A stretch of 64,000 nt of DNA, from NCBI GenBank assembly GCA_902543295.1, contig CACBXW010000003.1, forward strand, positions 1-64,000. Direction: 5' to 3'. This document shows positions 53,393 through 63,782 of this stretch, piece by piece. The notes under the pieces are model-generated. The model saw nothing but the letters and a program-made list of their open reading frames with translations. It was not told the origin of the DNA and did not search any database. Source of the stretch: an uncultured Pelagibacteraceae bacterium (GTDB lineage Bacteria > Pseudomonadota > Alphaproteobacteria > Pelagibacterales > Pelagibacteraceae). The position numbers and the translations under genes were made by a program. Every line of letters starts with the position of its first letter. Within the stretch, counting starts at the first letter, position 1.

Positions 53393-54087
53393 TGTTAGAA
53401 GCTCGTATATTCACACTCTATCCAGATTTTTTTCCAGGTTATTTAGGTCAAGGTATTTTTGGTAAAGCACTATCAGAGAATAAATGGAAAATAGATACTG
53501 TGGATATAAGAGAGTATGCATTTGACAAACATAAAACTGTTGATGACACTCCCTATGGAGGAGGTGAAGGTATGTTAATGAAAGCAGATGTATTAGCAAA
53601 ATCAATAGATATGAATGTTAAAGATGGCGAAAAGATTATTTATCTAAGTCCGAAGGGTAAGTTGTTCAATCATCAATTAGCAAAACAACTATCTCAAGAA
53701 AAAACAATAAATATAATTTGTGGACACTTTGAAGGAGTTGATGAAAGATTATTAAAAACAAGAAATATTGAGGAATTAAGTATAGGAGACTTTGTTTTAT
53801 CTGGAGGTGAAGGAGCTTCATTTGTAATTCTTGATGCAATTTTAAGATTTATTCCTGGTATTCTTGGCAATACAAATTCAGCTAAAGAAGAAAGTTTTGA
53901 AAACGGACTTTTAGAGTATCCTCAATTTACAAAACCTCAAATATGGGAGGAAAAAAGTGTTCCAGATGTGCTATTATCAGGCGATCACGCCAAAATTAAA
54001 GACTGGCGTTTATCTCAATCTGAGGCTATAACACGCGACCGAAGACCAGATTTGTGGCAATTATATAAAAAGACTAAAGAGAATTAA
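53392..54087 (+). CDS. trmD: tRNA (guanine-N1)-methyltransferase
   Basis: Methylates G37 of tRNAs that read CNN codons, using SAM, and prevents frameshifting. The 231 residues show the SPOUT knot: [26 protein letters not shown] and [24 protein letters not shown] and [10 protein letters not shown] are typical of the C-terminal part. It overlaps the rpsP stop by one base and precedes rplS by one base. Confidence 0.96.
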   Translation: MLEARIFTLYPDFFPGYLGQGIFGKALSENKWKIDTVDIREYAFDKHKTVDDTPYGGGEGMLMKADVLAKSIDMNVKDGEKIIYLSPKGKLFNHQLAKQLSQEKTINIICGHFEGVDERLLKTRNIEELSIGDFVLSGGEGASFVILDAILRFIPGILGNTNSAKEESFENGLLEYPQFTKPQIWEEKSVPDVLLSGDHAKIKDWRLSQSEAITRDRRPDLWQLYKKTKEN

Positions 54088-54088
54088 A

Positions 54089-54670
54089 ATGAAGACAATT
54101 GAAGAAATTAATCAATCTAAAGTAAAAAAAATTATTTCTGAGAGAAAGCATCCAGAATTTTTCCCTGGGGACATTGTTAAAGTTGGAGTTAGAATAACTG
54201 AGGGAAAAAGAGATCGTATTCAATATTTTGAAGGTGTGTGTATTGCAAAAAAAAATAGAGATATCAATTCTTCTTTTACTGTAAGAAAAATTTCTTTTGG
54301 CGAGGGTGTGGAAAGAACATTTGCTTTATATAGTCCGATTGTAGATACAATTAAAGTTGTAAGGTCAGGAAAAGTTAGAAGAGCCAAGTTATATTATTTG
54401 AGAGATAGAACAGGTAAATCTGCAAGAATTGCAGAAAAAATTAAAAAGAAAATAGGTATAAATGTTGAAACTAAGATTCACGAAGTAACAGAAGAAAATG
54501 TTATGCCTGATACAGAACAAAAAACAGCAGATAGCCAACAAGATTCCAATAAAGATGCTCCAAAAGTAGAAGCAAAAAAACCAGAAGAAAAAAAAGATAC
54601 TAAAGAAGAAACCCCATCAGTGGAAAAAAAAACTGATGAAAAAAAAGAAAATCCTGAAGTAAAAAAATAA
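54089..54670 (+). CDS. rplS: 50S ribosomal protein L19 with charged C-terminal tail
   Basis: L19 of the large subunit, at the 30S-50S interface. Residues 1-115 are the normal protein ([59 protein letters not shown]). Residues about 118-193 are an extra Lys/Glu/Thr-rich, proline-containing tail. Usual L19 has about 115-130 residues. The tail resembles the one on S16 in the same operon but is not a clean repeat. leuC follows by 9 bases. Confidence 0.95.
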   Translation: MKTIEEINQSKVKKIISERKHPEFFPGDIVKVGVRITEGKRDRIQYFEGVCIAKKNRDINSSFTVRKISFGEGVERTFALYSPIVDTIKVVRSGKVRRAKLYYLRDRTGKSARIAEKIKKKIGINVETKIHEVTEENVMPDTEQKTADSQQDSNKDAPKVEAKKPEEKKDTKEETPSVEKKTDEKKENPEVKK

Positions 54671-54679
54671 TTTTTTACA

Positions 54680-56083
54680 ATGCCTCAAACTATATACGAT
54701 AAAATATGGAATGATCATCTTGTTCATCAACAAGAGGATGGGACTTCACTTTTATTTGTTGATAGACATTTAATTCATGAAGTTACTAGTCCACAAGCAT
54801 TTGAAGGTTTAAGAAATTCTAATAGAAAAGTTAGACAACCTTCTTTAACTTTAGCAGTAGCAGATCATAATGTTCCAACAACGGATAGATCAGTGCCTAT
54901 TACTGACGAAGATTCAAAAATACAAATTGAGACACTAGAAAAAAACTGTGCAGAATTTGGAATAAATCTTTTTGGAATGAACGATAAAAGACAAGGAATA
55001 GTTCATATTATTGGTCCAGAGCAGGGATTTACACAACCAGGAACGATTATTGTTTGTGGTGATAGTCACACTGCTACGCACGGAGCATTTGGTGCATTAG
55101 CATTCGGAATTGGAACTTCGGAAGTGGAACATGTCTTGGCAACGCAGACTTTAGTTCAAAAAAAATCAAAAAATTTTAGAATAAACGTTAATGGATCTCT
55201 TCCTGTTGGAGTAACATCTAAGGATGTAATATTACAAATAATCGGAAAAATTGGTACAGCTGGTGGAACTGGTTATGTAATTGAATATGCTGGAAACTTA
55301 ATTTCGAATTTAAGTGTCGAACAAAGAATGACTATTTGCAATATGACAATTGAAGGTGGAGCAAGGGCTGGACTTATAGAACCAGATGAAAAAGTTTTTA
55401 ATTATTTAAAAGGCAAACCAATGTCTCCAAAGAATTCAAATTGGGACAAAGCATTAGAATATTGGAGTAAATTAAAGTCTGATGGTGATGCAGTATTTGA
55501 CAAAGAAATCAGTCTTGAGGGCAAAGATATTAAACCAATGGTAACTTGGGGAACTTCGCCTCAGGATGTAGTAGATATTGATGGAATTGTTCCCGATCCT
55601 GAAAATGAGCAAAACGAAGACAGAAAAAATTCTATTAACAGGTCATTAAAATATATGGGTTTAAAGCCGAAAACTAAAATAAAAGATATTAGAATTGATA
55701 AAGTTTTTATTGGAAGTTGCACAAATGGAAGAATTGAAGATTTAAGAGAAGCTGCAAAAATATTAAAAGATAAAAAAATTGCTTCTCATGTAAATGCAAT
55801 GATAGTTCCTGGTTCAGGATTAGTAAAACAACAAGCAGAGCAAGAAGGTTTAGATGTAATATTTAAAAATTCTGGATTTGAATGGCGTGAGCCAGGTTGC
55901 TCAATGTGTTTAGCTATGAATGCAGATAAGTTGAAGCCAGAAGAAAGATGTGCATCAACATCAAATAGAAATTTCGAAGGAAGACAAGGACGAGGTGGAA
56001 GAACTCATTTAGTTAGTCCAGCTATGGCTGCTGCAGCTGCTATATCTGGAAATTTAGATGATGTTAGAAAATACAATAGTTAA
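54680..56083 (+). CDS. leuC: 3-isopropylmalate dehydratase large subunit
   Basis: Aconitase-like 4Fe-4S enzyme of leucine synthesis that isomerises 2-isopropylmalate with LeuD. The 467 residues include cluster ligands Cys347 (GSCTNGR), Cys407 and Cys410 (GCSMCLAMN). [14 protein letters not shown], the [20 protein letters not shown] stretch and the N-terminal YDKIWNDH opening are diagnostic. It sits directly behind rplS and abuts leuD with no gap. Confidence 0.97.
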   Translation: MPQTIYDKIWNDHLVHQQEDGTSLLFVDRHLIHEVTSPQAFEGLRNSNRKVRQPSLTLAVADHNVPTTDRSVPITDEDSKIQIETLEKNCAEFGINLFGMNDKRQGIVHIIGPEQGFTQPGTIIVCGDSHTATHGAFGALAFGIGTSEVEHVLATQTLVQKKSKNFRINVNGSLPVGVTSKDVILQIIGKIGTAGGTGYVIEYAGNLISNLSVEQRMTICNMTIEGGARAGLIEPDEKVFNYLKGKPMSPKNSNWDKALEYWSKLKSDGDAVFDKEISLEGKDIKPMVTWGTSPQDVVDIDGIVPDPENEQNEDRKNSINRSLKYMGLKPKTKIKDIRIDKVFIGSCTNGRIEDLREAAKILKDKKIASHVNAMIVPGSGLVKQQAEQEGLDVIFKNSGFEWREPGCSMCLAMNADKLKPEERCASTSNRNFEGRQGRGGRTHLVSPAMAAAAAISGNLDDVRKYNS

Positions 56084-56689
56084 ATGAACAAATTCTCAAC
56101 ATTAAAAAGTATTCCTGCATATTTACCAATTGTAAATATCGATACAGATATGATTATTCCAAAGCAATTTTTAAAAACAATAAAAAGAACAGGACTTGGA
56201 AAAAATTTATTTTATGAAATGAGATATGACGAGGAAGGTAAAGTAATAGATGACTTTATCTTAAATAAATCTCCATATGATAATTCTAAGATTTTAATTG
56301 CAGGGAATAATTTTGGATGTGGATCATCTAGAGAACATGCGCCATGGGCACTTTTAGACTTTGGTATCACTTGTGTTATAAGTACTAGTTACGCAGATAT
56401 ATTTTATAATAATTGTTTTAAAAATGGAATATTGCCTATTAAAGTTAATGATGAACAGATAAAAGAACTTTCTGAATATTCTAAGAGACAAGAAGAAATT
56501 GCAATAAATTTACCAGATCAAAAAATAATTTTTGGGAATAAAGAAATCAAATTTGAATTAGATGAATTTAAAAAAAAATGTTTAATTGAGGGACTAGATG
56601 ATATTGCACTGTCTTTGGAAAAGTCTAATAAAATAATTTCATTTGAAGAAAAATTAAAATCCACAAAGCCTTGGATATTTAATGATTAA
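56084..56689 (+). CDS. leuD: 3-isopropylmalate dehydratase small subunit
   Basis: Swivelling subunit of isopropylmalate isomerase, 201 residues. [16 protein letters not shown] and [15 protein letters not shown] are the family hallmarks. It starts on the base after the leuC stop and overlaps leuB by 8 bases, so leuC, leuD and leuB are tightly coupled. leuA and the rest of the branch are not in this window. Confidence 0.97.
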   Translation: MNKFSTLKSIPAYLPIVNIDTDMIIPKQFLKTIKRTGLGKNLFYEMRYDEEGKVIDDFILNKSPYDNSKILIAGNNFGCGSSREHAPWALLDFGITCVISTSYADIFYNNCFKNGILPIKVNDEQIKELSEYSKRQEEIAINLPDQKIIFGNKEIKFELDEFKKKCLIEGLDDIALSLEKSNKIISFEEKLKSTKPWIFND

Positions 56690-57791
56690 AGTCAAAAAAA
56701 GAAAATTCTTATTATTACCAGGTGATGGTATTGGTCCCGAGGTTATTGGTGAAGTTAAAAAAATTATAACTTGGTTTAATGTAAATAAATCTCTTGATTT
56801 TGATATGGAAGAGGCCCTAGTTGGAGGAGCATCTTACGACAAGCACGGAACACCGATTACAGATGAAGTATTTTATAAATCATTAGAATGTGAAGCAGTA
56901 ATTTTAGGAGCTGTGGGTGGACCAAAATATGATAATTTAGATTTTTCCAAAAGACCTGAGAGAGCTCTTCTTAAGCTAAGAAAAGAATTAAAATTATTTG
57001 CAAATTTGAGGCCTGCAATTTGTTTTAAACAATTAGTTGAGGCATCTACCCTAAAACCTGAAATCGTATCAGGTCTAGACATCATGATTGTTAGAGAATT
57101 GACAGGTGGCATTTATTTTGGTGAGCCGAGAGGCATTAAGCCAATTGATAATGGTGAACGTAAAGGAATAAACACTCATACTTATACTTCATCAGAAATT
57201 AAAAGAGTTGCTAGAGTTGCATTCGATCTAGCAAAGAAGAGAAACAATAAAGTTACTTCCTGTGAAAAATCGAATGTTATGGAAGCAGGTCAATTATGGA
57301 AAGAGGAAGTTCAAAATCTTCACGATAAAGAATTTAAAGATGTTGAGTTAAATCATATGCTTGCAGATAATTGTGCAATGCAACTTTTGAGAAATCCAAA
57401 GCAATTTGATGTAATTGTGACAGATAATTTGTTTGGTGATATGTTGTCAGATGAAGCATCTATGCTGACGGGATCTTTAGGTTTATTACCCTCAGCTTCT
57501 TTGGGTGCAAAAAATAAAGATGGTGAAATGAGAGCAATGTATGAGCCTGTTCATGGATCTGCTCCAGATATTGCTGGAAAAGGAATTGCAAATCCAATTG
57601 CAACCATCTTGAGTTTTGCAATGGCCCTGAGGTACTCCCTTGACTTAGATAAAGAGGCTGATGACTTAGAAAAAGCAGTGCAAAATGTACTAGATGATGG
57701 GTTAAGAACTAGAGATATTATGTCAAAAGGAACAAAAGAAATTTCAACTTCTGGTATGGGAGATGCGATTATTGCATATTTGCAAAAATAA
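56682..57791 (+). CDS. leuB: 3-isopropylmalate dehydrogenase
   Basis: NAD-dependent oxidative decarboxylase of leucine synthesis, 369 residues. [12 protein letters not shown] opens the protein; [14 protein letters not shown] is the substrate loop, and [17 protein letters not shown] carries the metal-binding aspartates. [14 protein letters not shown] is the cofactor segment. It overlaps leuD. dmdC follows after 32 bases without a visible terminator, so DMSP genes may be read from the same transcript. Confidence 0.97.
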   Translation: MIKVKKRKFLLLPGDGIGPEVIGEVKKIITWFNVNKSLDFDMEEALVGGASYDKHGTPITDEVFYKSLECEAVILGAVGGPKYDNLDFSKRPERALLKLRKELKLFANLRPAICFKQLVEASTLKPEIVSGLDIMIVRELTGGIYFGEPRGIKPIDNGERKGINTHTYTSSEIKRVARVAFDLAKKRNNKVTSCEKSNVMEAGQLWKEEVQNLHDKEFKDVELNHMLADNCAMQLLRNPKQFDVIVTDNLFGDMLSDEASMLTGSLGLLPSASLGAKNKDGEMRAMYEPVHGSAPDIAGKGIANPIATILSFAMALRYSLDLDKEADDLEKAVQNVLDDGLRTRDIMSKGTKEISTSGMGDAIIAYLQK

Positions 57792-57823
57792 AAAAATTAA
57801 CTTAATTTGATACTATTAAATTT

Positions 57824-59584
57824 ATGACTGTTTATTCCGCACCTGTGAAAGATATGATGTTCTTATTTGAACATCTAAAAGATAATAAAAATTATAACGA
57901 AATTGAAAAATATAAAGAAGTCACTTCTGATTTAGTAAAAGATATCTTAGAGGAAGCTGCAAAAATTAATGAAGAAATGCTTCTTCCTTTAGCAAAAGCT
58001 GGAGACGAAAATCCTTGTGTCTATGAAAATGGAGTAGTTAGAACTCCTCCAGGTTATAAAGAGGCATATTCAAAATTTATAGAAGATGGATGGGTATCTT
58101 TAACTTGTGATCCAAAATATGGTGGTCAAGGAATGCCAAAAACTGTAAGTGCTTTTTTTGATGAAATGCTTTCATCATCAAGTTTATCTTTTAAATTATA
58201 TAGTGAATTAAGTATAGGTGCATACAATTGTATTTTGAGTCATGCAACTGAAGAAATCAAAAACACATATCTTCCTAAAATTGTTGAGGGTAAATGGAGT
58301 GGGACAATGTGTTTAACAGAGCCTCAATGTGGAACAGATTTAGGATTAATAAAAACAAAGGCAATTAAAAATGAAAATGGTACTTATAATATAAGTGGAC
58401 AAAAAATCTTTATTACTTCTGGTGACCACGATTTAACTGAAAATATTATACACCTTGTTTTAGCAAGAACGCAGGACGCACCAAAAGGAACGAAGGGAAT
58501 AAGTTTATTTTTAGTACCAAAATATGAAATTAATGATGATGGATCAATTGGTCCTAGAAACGGCGTCAATACTGTTTCAATTGAATCAAAAATGGGTATT
58601 AAAGGTTCACCCGCATGTGTATTAAGTTTTGATGATGCCAAAGGGTATATGATCGGACCAGAGAACAAAGGCTTAAATTCTATGTTTACAATGATGAACT
58701 TAGAAAGAATCGTTGTCGGTATACAAGGATTAGGTCTATCTGAAACAGCTTATCAAACTGCTTTAAGTTATTCTAAAGAGAGAAAACAAGGTAAATCAAA
58801 TAATAATTCTAATGGAGAAACAGATTTAATTATTAAGCACGCAGATATTCGAAGAAGTTTATTAAATATGAAGTCTATAATTGAGGGAGAAAGATCCTTA
58901 TCTTTTTGGATGGCTCAGCAGGTAGATGTAAGCTTAAGTCATAGTTCAGAGGAAGTAAAAAAAGATGCATCGGATATTGTAGGTCTTATGACGCCAGTAA
59001 TTAAGTCATTTTTTACAGATATGGGTATGGAAATAACCAATGAAGCAATTCAGGTTTTTGGTGGCTATGGTTATACCAAAGACCAAGGGATAGAACAATT
59101 ATTTAGAGATAATAGAATTACACCTATTTACGAAGGAACTAATTCTGTGCAGGCAATTGATTTTGTATTTAGAAAAATTAGTCAGAAAAAAGTTTTTGAA
59201 AATTTTATGAAATATGTAGATACAGAAATTCAAAATTGTTCAAAAGTAGACAATTTAAATGAACATGTAAAAAAAATATCTGAATTAAAAAATATATTGT
59301 CAGATTTCACGGACTGGATATCTCCTAATGGCAATACGCCAAAAGACGATATTAGCGCATCATGTAACGATTATTTAAGATTTTTTGGTTATTTTTGTCT
59401 TTCATTTATATGGCTAAAAACAATGAGAAAAAGCTATGAAAATTTGGAAAACAATAAAGAGTTTTATGAAGATAAATTAAATACAGGAAATTATTATTTT
59501 GACAAAATTTTGCCTAGAGCTGAGAGCCATTATAAATCTGCTATTTCTGGTAGTAAATATACTATGAGCGCAAAATTTAACTGA
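57824..59584 (+). CDS. dmdC: 3-methylmercaptopropionyl-CoA dehydrogenase DmdC (acyl-CoA dehydrogenase)
   Basis: FAD-dependent dehydrogenase that converts MMPA-CoA to methylthioacryloyl-CoA in DMSP breakdown. The 586 residues are longer than fatty-acid acyl-CoA dehydrogenases and match the DmdC class. GTMCLTEPQCGTDLGL is the FAD/substrate segment, and IYEGTNSVQAIDFV carries the catalytic glutamate; a C-terminal domain follows. Adjacency to dmdB and dmdA supports the assignment. The stop overlaps the dmdB start by one base. Confidence 0.92.
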   Translation: MTVYSAPVKDMMFLFEHLKDNKNYNEIEKYKEVTSDLVKDILEEAAKINEEMLLPLAKAGDENPCVYENGVVRTPPGYKEAYSKFIEDGWVSLTCDPKYGGQGMPKTVSAFFDEMLSSSSLSFKLYSELSIGAYNCILSHATEEIKNTYLPKIVEGKWSGTMCLTEPQCGTDLGLIKTKAIKNENGTYNISGQKIFITSGDHDLTENIIHLVLARTQDAPKGTKGISLFLVPKYEINDDGSIGPRNGVNTVSIESKMGIKGSPACVLSFDDAKGYMIGPENKGLNSMFTMMNLERIVVGIQGLGLSETAYQTALSYSKERKQGKSNNNSNGETDLIIKHADIRRSLLNMKSIIEGERSLSFWMAQQVDVSLSHSSEEVKKDASDIVGLMTPVIKSFFTDMGMEITNEAIQVFGGYGYTKDQGIEQLFRDNRITPIYEGTNSVQAIDFVFRKISQKKVFENFMKYVDTEIQNCSKVDNLNEHVKKISELKNILSDFTDWISPNGNTPKDDISASCNDYLRFFGYFCLSFIWLKTMRKSYENLENNKEFYEDKLNTGNYYFDKILPRAESHYKSAISGSKYTMSAKFN

Positions 59585-61212
59585 TGAATAAATATAATCA
59601 GAACTTAGATAAAAATCCTTCAAATTATGTCCCTTTAACACCGCTTAGCTTTCTAGAAAGAGCAAAAGACATTTATCCAAATTATGAGGCTTTAGTATAT
59701 GAAACAAAATCTTTCACATGGACTGAAGTATTTAACAGGTGCACCAAATTTGCAAGTGCACTAGAGAAAATTGGTATTGTTGAAGGAGACACAGTTTCAG
59801 TTATGACCTTTAATACTCCAGAGATTTTTGAAGCACATTATTCTGTTCCTATGACGGGAGCCGTTTTAAATACAATTAATTCAAGACTTGATGCAAAAAC
59901 TGTTGCTTATATTTTAGAACACAGTGAAGCAAAAGTATTAATAATAGATAGACAATTGCATGCAGTTGCAGAAAAGGCTTTATCAACTTTAAAAGAAAAA
60001 CCAATCGTAATTGATGTTCAAGATGATTTTGCTGACCAATCCTTGTTAAAAAAAATTGGAGATAGAGAATATGAGGAATTTTTAAGCACTGGTGATGAAA
60101 ATTATATTTGGAAAAAACCAAAGGATGAATGGCAAGCAATTTCTTTAAGTTATACGTCTGGAACAACCGGAAATCCAAAAGGTGTTGTTTATCATCATAG
60201 AGGTTCTTATTTAATGTCAACAGGTAGTGCTGTTGCTTGGAATATGCCAAATAGATTAAATTTTTTAACAGTTGTACCAATGTTCCACTGTAATGGATGG
60301 GGGTACCCGTGGACAATACCAATGTTAAATGGAAAAACAGTTTGTTTAAGAGCTATTGATGTAAAAAAAATATTTGAATTAATTGAAAAGCACGACATTA
60401 CCCATTTTGGAGGGGCACCTATTGTACTTAATATGATAACAGGTGCATCACAAAATGATATCAAAGAATTAAAAAACAAAGTTTATGTTTTAACTGCTGG
60501 AGCACCACCTCCAAGTATTATTTTCAAAAAAATGAAAGCATTAGGATTTGAGGTAATGCATGTCTATGGTTTAACAGAAACATATGGACATGTTTTACAA
60601 TGTGCTTGGAATGATGAATGGAATGGTTTTGAAGAAGACAAAATTAATGAAATTAAAGCAAGACAAGGTGTGAGATTTCCAAACACAGAAGGAGTGGTTG
60701 TTTTAGATCCAGAAACTATGAAACCCGTGCCTATGGATGGAGAAACCATTGGCGAGATAATGATCAAAGGTAATGTTGTTATGAAAGGGTATTTTAAAGA
60801 CAAAGAGGCCACTGAAAAGGCTATGAAAGATGGATGGTTTCACTCTGGTGATTTGGCAGTTATTTATCCAGATGGATACATCAAGGTTAAAGATAGGTCG
60901 AAAGATATTATTATTTCAGGTGGAGAGAATATTTCTTCTATCGAAATCGAAAACACACTTTCTAAGCACCCAGCTGTTTCAATTGTTGCTGTAGTAGCAA
61001 AACCAGATGAGAAATGGGGAGAAGTTCCATGCGCATTTATAGAGAAAGTGGCAGATAAAGAGACAAATGAAAAAGAATTAATCGATTTTTGTAGAGAAAC
61101 TCTAGCAGGGTTCAAAATTCCAAAAAAAATAGACTTCTGTGAACTTCCAAAAACATCAACAGGTAAAATCCAAAAATTTGAATTAAGAAAAAGAGCTAAG
61201 GAACTTACTTAG
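59584..61212 (+). CDS. dmdB: 3-methylmercaptopropionate-CoA ligase DmdB
   Basis: Adenylate-forming ligase that activates MMPA, the product of DMSP demethylation, to MMPA-CoA. The 542 residues carry SYTSGTTGNPKGVVYHHRG, VYGLTETYGH, WFHSGDLAVIYPDGYI, KDIIISGGENISSIEIE and the catalytic lysine in STGKIQKFELR. Other medium-chain acids may also be used. The setting between dmdC and dmdA makes the DMSP assignment strong. Confidence 0.93.
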   Translation: MNKYNQNLDKNPSNYVPLTPLSFLERAKDIYPNYEALVYETKSFTWTEVFNRCTKFASALEKIGIVEGDTVSVMTFNTPEIFEAHYSVPMTGAVLNTINSRLDAKTVAYILEHSEAKVLIIDRQLHAVAEKALSTLKEKPIVIDVQDDFADQSLLKKIGDREYEEFLSTGDENYIWKKPKDEWQAISLSYTSGTTGNPKGVVYHHRGSYLMSTGSAVAWNMPNRLNFLTVVPMFHCNGWGYPWTIPMLNGKTVCLRAIDVKKIFELIEKHDITHFGGAPIVLNMITGASQNDIKELKNKVYVLTAGAPPPSIIFKKMKALGFEVMHVYGLTETYGHVLQCAWNDEWNGFEEDKINEIKARQGVRFPNTEGVVVLDPETMKPVPMDGETIGEIMIKGNVVMKGYFKDKEATEKAMKDGWFHSGDLAVIYPDGYIKVKDRSKDIIISGGENISSIEIENTLSKHPAVSIVAVVAKPDEKWGEVPCAFIEKVADKETNEKELIDFCRETLAGFKIPKKIDFCELPKTSTGKIQKFELRKRAKELT

Positions 61213-61277
61213 ATTTCTTTCAAATAAACAACTTACTTTCTTTACAAATAGATAAAAAGATGACACTAAGCTAAAAA

Positions 61278-62387
61278 ATGAAAAACTTTTCTATTGCAAA
61301 ATCAAGAAGACTTAGAGGTACGCCTTATACATCAAGAATTGAAAAACAAGGTGTCACAGCTTACACAATATACAATCATATGTTGCTTCCTGCTGCATTT
61401 GGTTCTTTAGAAGACTCATATCATCATTTAAAAGAGCATGTTCAAGTTTGGGATGTGGCTGCTGAAAGACAAGTAGAGATTACTGGAAAAGATGCTGCAA
61501 AATTGGTTCAACTTATGACTTGTAGAGATCTTTCGAAATCAAAAGATGGAAGATGTTATTATTGTCCAATCATAGATGATAATGCTGGATTAATTAATGA
61601 TCCAGTTGTTCTAAGATTTAATGAGAATAAATGGTGGGTTTCTATTGCAGATACGGATGTAATCTTATTTGCAAAAGGATTGGCAATTGGAAATAAATTT
61701 GATGTAAATATTATCGAACCCGAAGTTGACATTATGGCTGTGCAAGGGCCTAAATCTTTTAAATTGATGGAAAAAGTTTTTGGAGAAAAGATAACAAAAT
61801 TAAAATTTTTTGGTTTTGATTATTTTGATTTTGCAGGAGCCAAACATTTAATTGCTCAATCAGGATGGTCTAAACAAGGTGGATATGAAATTTATGTAGA
61901 GAATAATGAGGCGGGTTTAAAACTATACGATCATTTATTTGAAATTGGAGATGAGTTTAATATTAGAGCAGGATGTCCTAATTTAATTGAACGTATCGAA
62001 AGTGGATTACTTTCTCAAGGAAACGATATGGACAATGGAGACAACCCATACGAATGTGGCTTTGATAAATATATTAATATTGATAGTGATGTTGAATTTT
62101 TAGGAAAAGAGCAATTAAAAAAAATAAAGTCTGAAGGAATTAAAAGAAAACTAATGGGCGTTAAAATTGATACTGATAAAATAAGCGTAACTGGTTCAAT
62201 GAATTTAACAGATGAAAAAAATAATATAATCGGAGAACTACGATCAGGTTGTTACAATCCAACTTTTAAACAGGTAATTGGTATAGCTATGATAAAAAAA
62301 CCATATTTTGAAGCAAAGCAAACATTCAAAATTGATATAAATGGTAATAGTTTTAACGGAACAGTTTGCGATTTACCTTTCATTTAG
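61278..62387 (+). CDS. dmdA: DMSP demethylase DmdA
   Basis: Tetrahydrofolate-dependent enzyme of the GcvT family that moves a methyl group from DMSP to THF, giving MMPA. The 369 residues equal the length of the characterised Pelagibacter enzyme. [33 protein letters not shown] and [13 protein letters not shown] occur near the N-terminus, and GYEIYVEN and CGFDKY further on agree closely with it from memory. It lies 65 bases after dmdB with no terminator. Methyl-THF produced here can pass to FolD and methionine synthesis. Confidence 0.95.
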   Translation: MKNFSIAKSRRLRGTPYTSRIEKQGVTAYTIYNHMLLPAAFGSLEDSYHHLKEHVQVWDVAAERQVEITGKDAAKLVQLMTCRDLSKSKDGRCYYCPIIDDNAGLINDPVVLRFNENKWWVSIADTDVILFAKGLAIGNKFDVNIIEPEVDIMAVQGPKSFKLMEKVFGEKITKLKFFGFDYFDFAGAKHLIAQSGWSKQGGYEIYVENNEAGLKLYDHLFEIGDEFNIRAGCPNLIERIESGLLSQGNDMDNGDNPYECGFDKYINIDSDVEFLGKEQLKKIKSEGIKRKLMGVKIDTDKISVTGSMNLTDEKNNIIGELRSGCYNPTFKQVIGIAMIKKPYFEAKQTFKIDINGNSFNGTVCDLPFI

Positions 62388-62401
62388 TATAAATCTTTAA
62401 A

Positions 62402-63412
62402 ATGACTAATATAGCTATCATCGGTGCAACCGGTAATGTTGGAAGAAAGACACTAGAAGTCATAGAAAAAAAGGATATTAAATTTAATAACCTTTTTTTA
62501 GTAGCTTCTTCTAATAGTGCTGGAAAAAAAATAAGTTTTAAGGGCAAAGATTATGAAGTCCATGATCTTGAAAAATACGATTTTTCAAATGCAAATATAA
62601 CTTTTTTTGCAGCAGGTGGTAAAATTGCAGAACAATATGCAGAAAGTGCAGCAAAATTAACAACTGTAATTGATAATTCTAGTTTTTTTAGAATGGATCC
62701 TGACGTTCCACTTATTGTACCTCAAGTGAATGCAGAAAAAATTAATGAAATGAAAAAAAATATTGTGGCAAATCCTAACTGCTCAACAGCTCAGTTAGTA
62801 TTAGCTCTTAAACCATTACATGATTTATATAAAATAAAAAGAGTAATAGTTTCCACCTATCAATCTGTTTCTGGAGGCGGAAAAGCACCAATGGATGAAT
62901 TGATTGAACAAACTAAATCTTATCTTGACGGAAATTCTGTTGAATCTAAAAATTTTACTAAACAAATAGCTTTCAATATAATTCCTCACATTGATGTTTT
63001 TTCGGATGATGGATACACAAAAGAAGAATTGAAAATGAGTAATGAAACAAAAAAAATACTGGACAATAATATAGAGCTAACAGCTACGTGCGTTAGAATT
63101 CCTGTTCTTGTATCACATTCAGAATCAGTAAATATAGAGTTTGAAAATCCTTATTCTCTAGAACAAATCAGAGAAGCATTAAATAATGCTGATGGTTGTA
63201 GCGTTATAGATAAAAGAGAAAATGGAGGATATAGTACACCAATAGAAGCAACTGGTTGTGATGAAACATTTATCTCAAGAATTAGAGATGATAAAACAAA
63301 AGAGAATTCAATTAATTTGTGGATCGTTTCAGATAACCTATTAAGAGGCGCCGCATTAAATTCCGTTGAAATTGCAGAAACAATAATGAAAGCAAATCAA
63401 AATGGAAAATAA
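62402..63412 (+). CDS. asd: Aspartate-semialdehyde dehydrogenase
   Basis: NADPH-dependent enzyme common to lysine, threonine and methionine synthesis. The 336 residues include the cofactor loop IGATGNVGRKTLEV (7-20), nucleophile Cys127 in NPNCSTAQLVLAL, and the VSHSESVNIEF segment with its catalytic histidine. It overlaps sdhC by 11 bases and follows dmdA after 14 bases. Its product also leads to diaminopimelate, the substrate of dapF encoded earlier in the window. Confidence 0.96.
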   Translation: MTNIAIIGATGNVGRKTLEVIEKKDIKFNNLFLVASSNSAGKKISFKGKDYEVHDLEKYDFSNANITFFAAGGKIAEQYAESAAKLTTVIDNSSFFRMDPDVPLIVPQVNAEKINEMKKNIVANPNCSTAQLVLALKPLHDLYKIKRVIVSTYQSVSGGGKAPMDELIEQTKSYLDGNSVESKNFTKQIAFNIIPHIDVFSDDGYTKEELKMSNETKKILDNNIELTATCVRIPVLVSHSESVNIEFENPYSLEQIREALNNADGCSVIDKRENGGYSTPIEATGCDETFISRIRDDKTKENSINLWIVSDNLLRGAALNSVEIAETIMKANQNGK

Positions 63413-63782
63413 TCCTTTATCTCCTCATATTCAAATTTATAGATGGCATGTATCATCTTTAGTTTCAATATCTCATAGAATTACAGGAATAATAAATATA
63501 TTAGCAATAACTTTAATTTGTATCTTTTTTATTTTTTTTTCATTTAGCGAAGGAAGTCATGAATTAATAAAATTATTCCTCCAATCTTTTATTGGGAAAT
63601 TTTTCATCTTGGGTATTACATGGTCTTTTAGTTTTCAAATCTTAAGTGAGATAAGACATTTAATTATGGATTTTGGTTATGGATTTGATTTAAAAACCAC
63701 AAATATTACTGGCTTAATTGTAATATTTGGATCTTTTATATTAACCGTTTCAATTTATTTAATAGGACGAAATTTATTTTAA
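63402..63782 (+). CDS. sdhC: Succinate dehydrogenase cytochrome b556 subunit
   Basis: Membrane anchor of complex II, 126 residues with three helices. PLSPHIQIYRWHVSSLVSISHRITG is the SdhC entry region (cited in parts: SPHIQIYRW and SISHRITG), and the haem ligand is His86 in EIRHLIMDFGYG. It passes electrons from the FeS subunit to ubiquinone. The start overlaps asd and the stop shares a base with sdhD, so the succinate dehydrogenase operon starts here. Confidence 0.94.
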   Translation: MENNPLSPHIQIYRWHVSSLVSISHRITGIINILAITLICIFFIFFSFSEGSHELIKLFLQSFIGKFFILGITWSFSFQILSEIRHLIMDFGYGFDLKTTNITGLIVIFGSFILTVSIYLIGRNLF

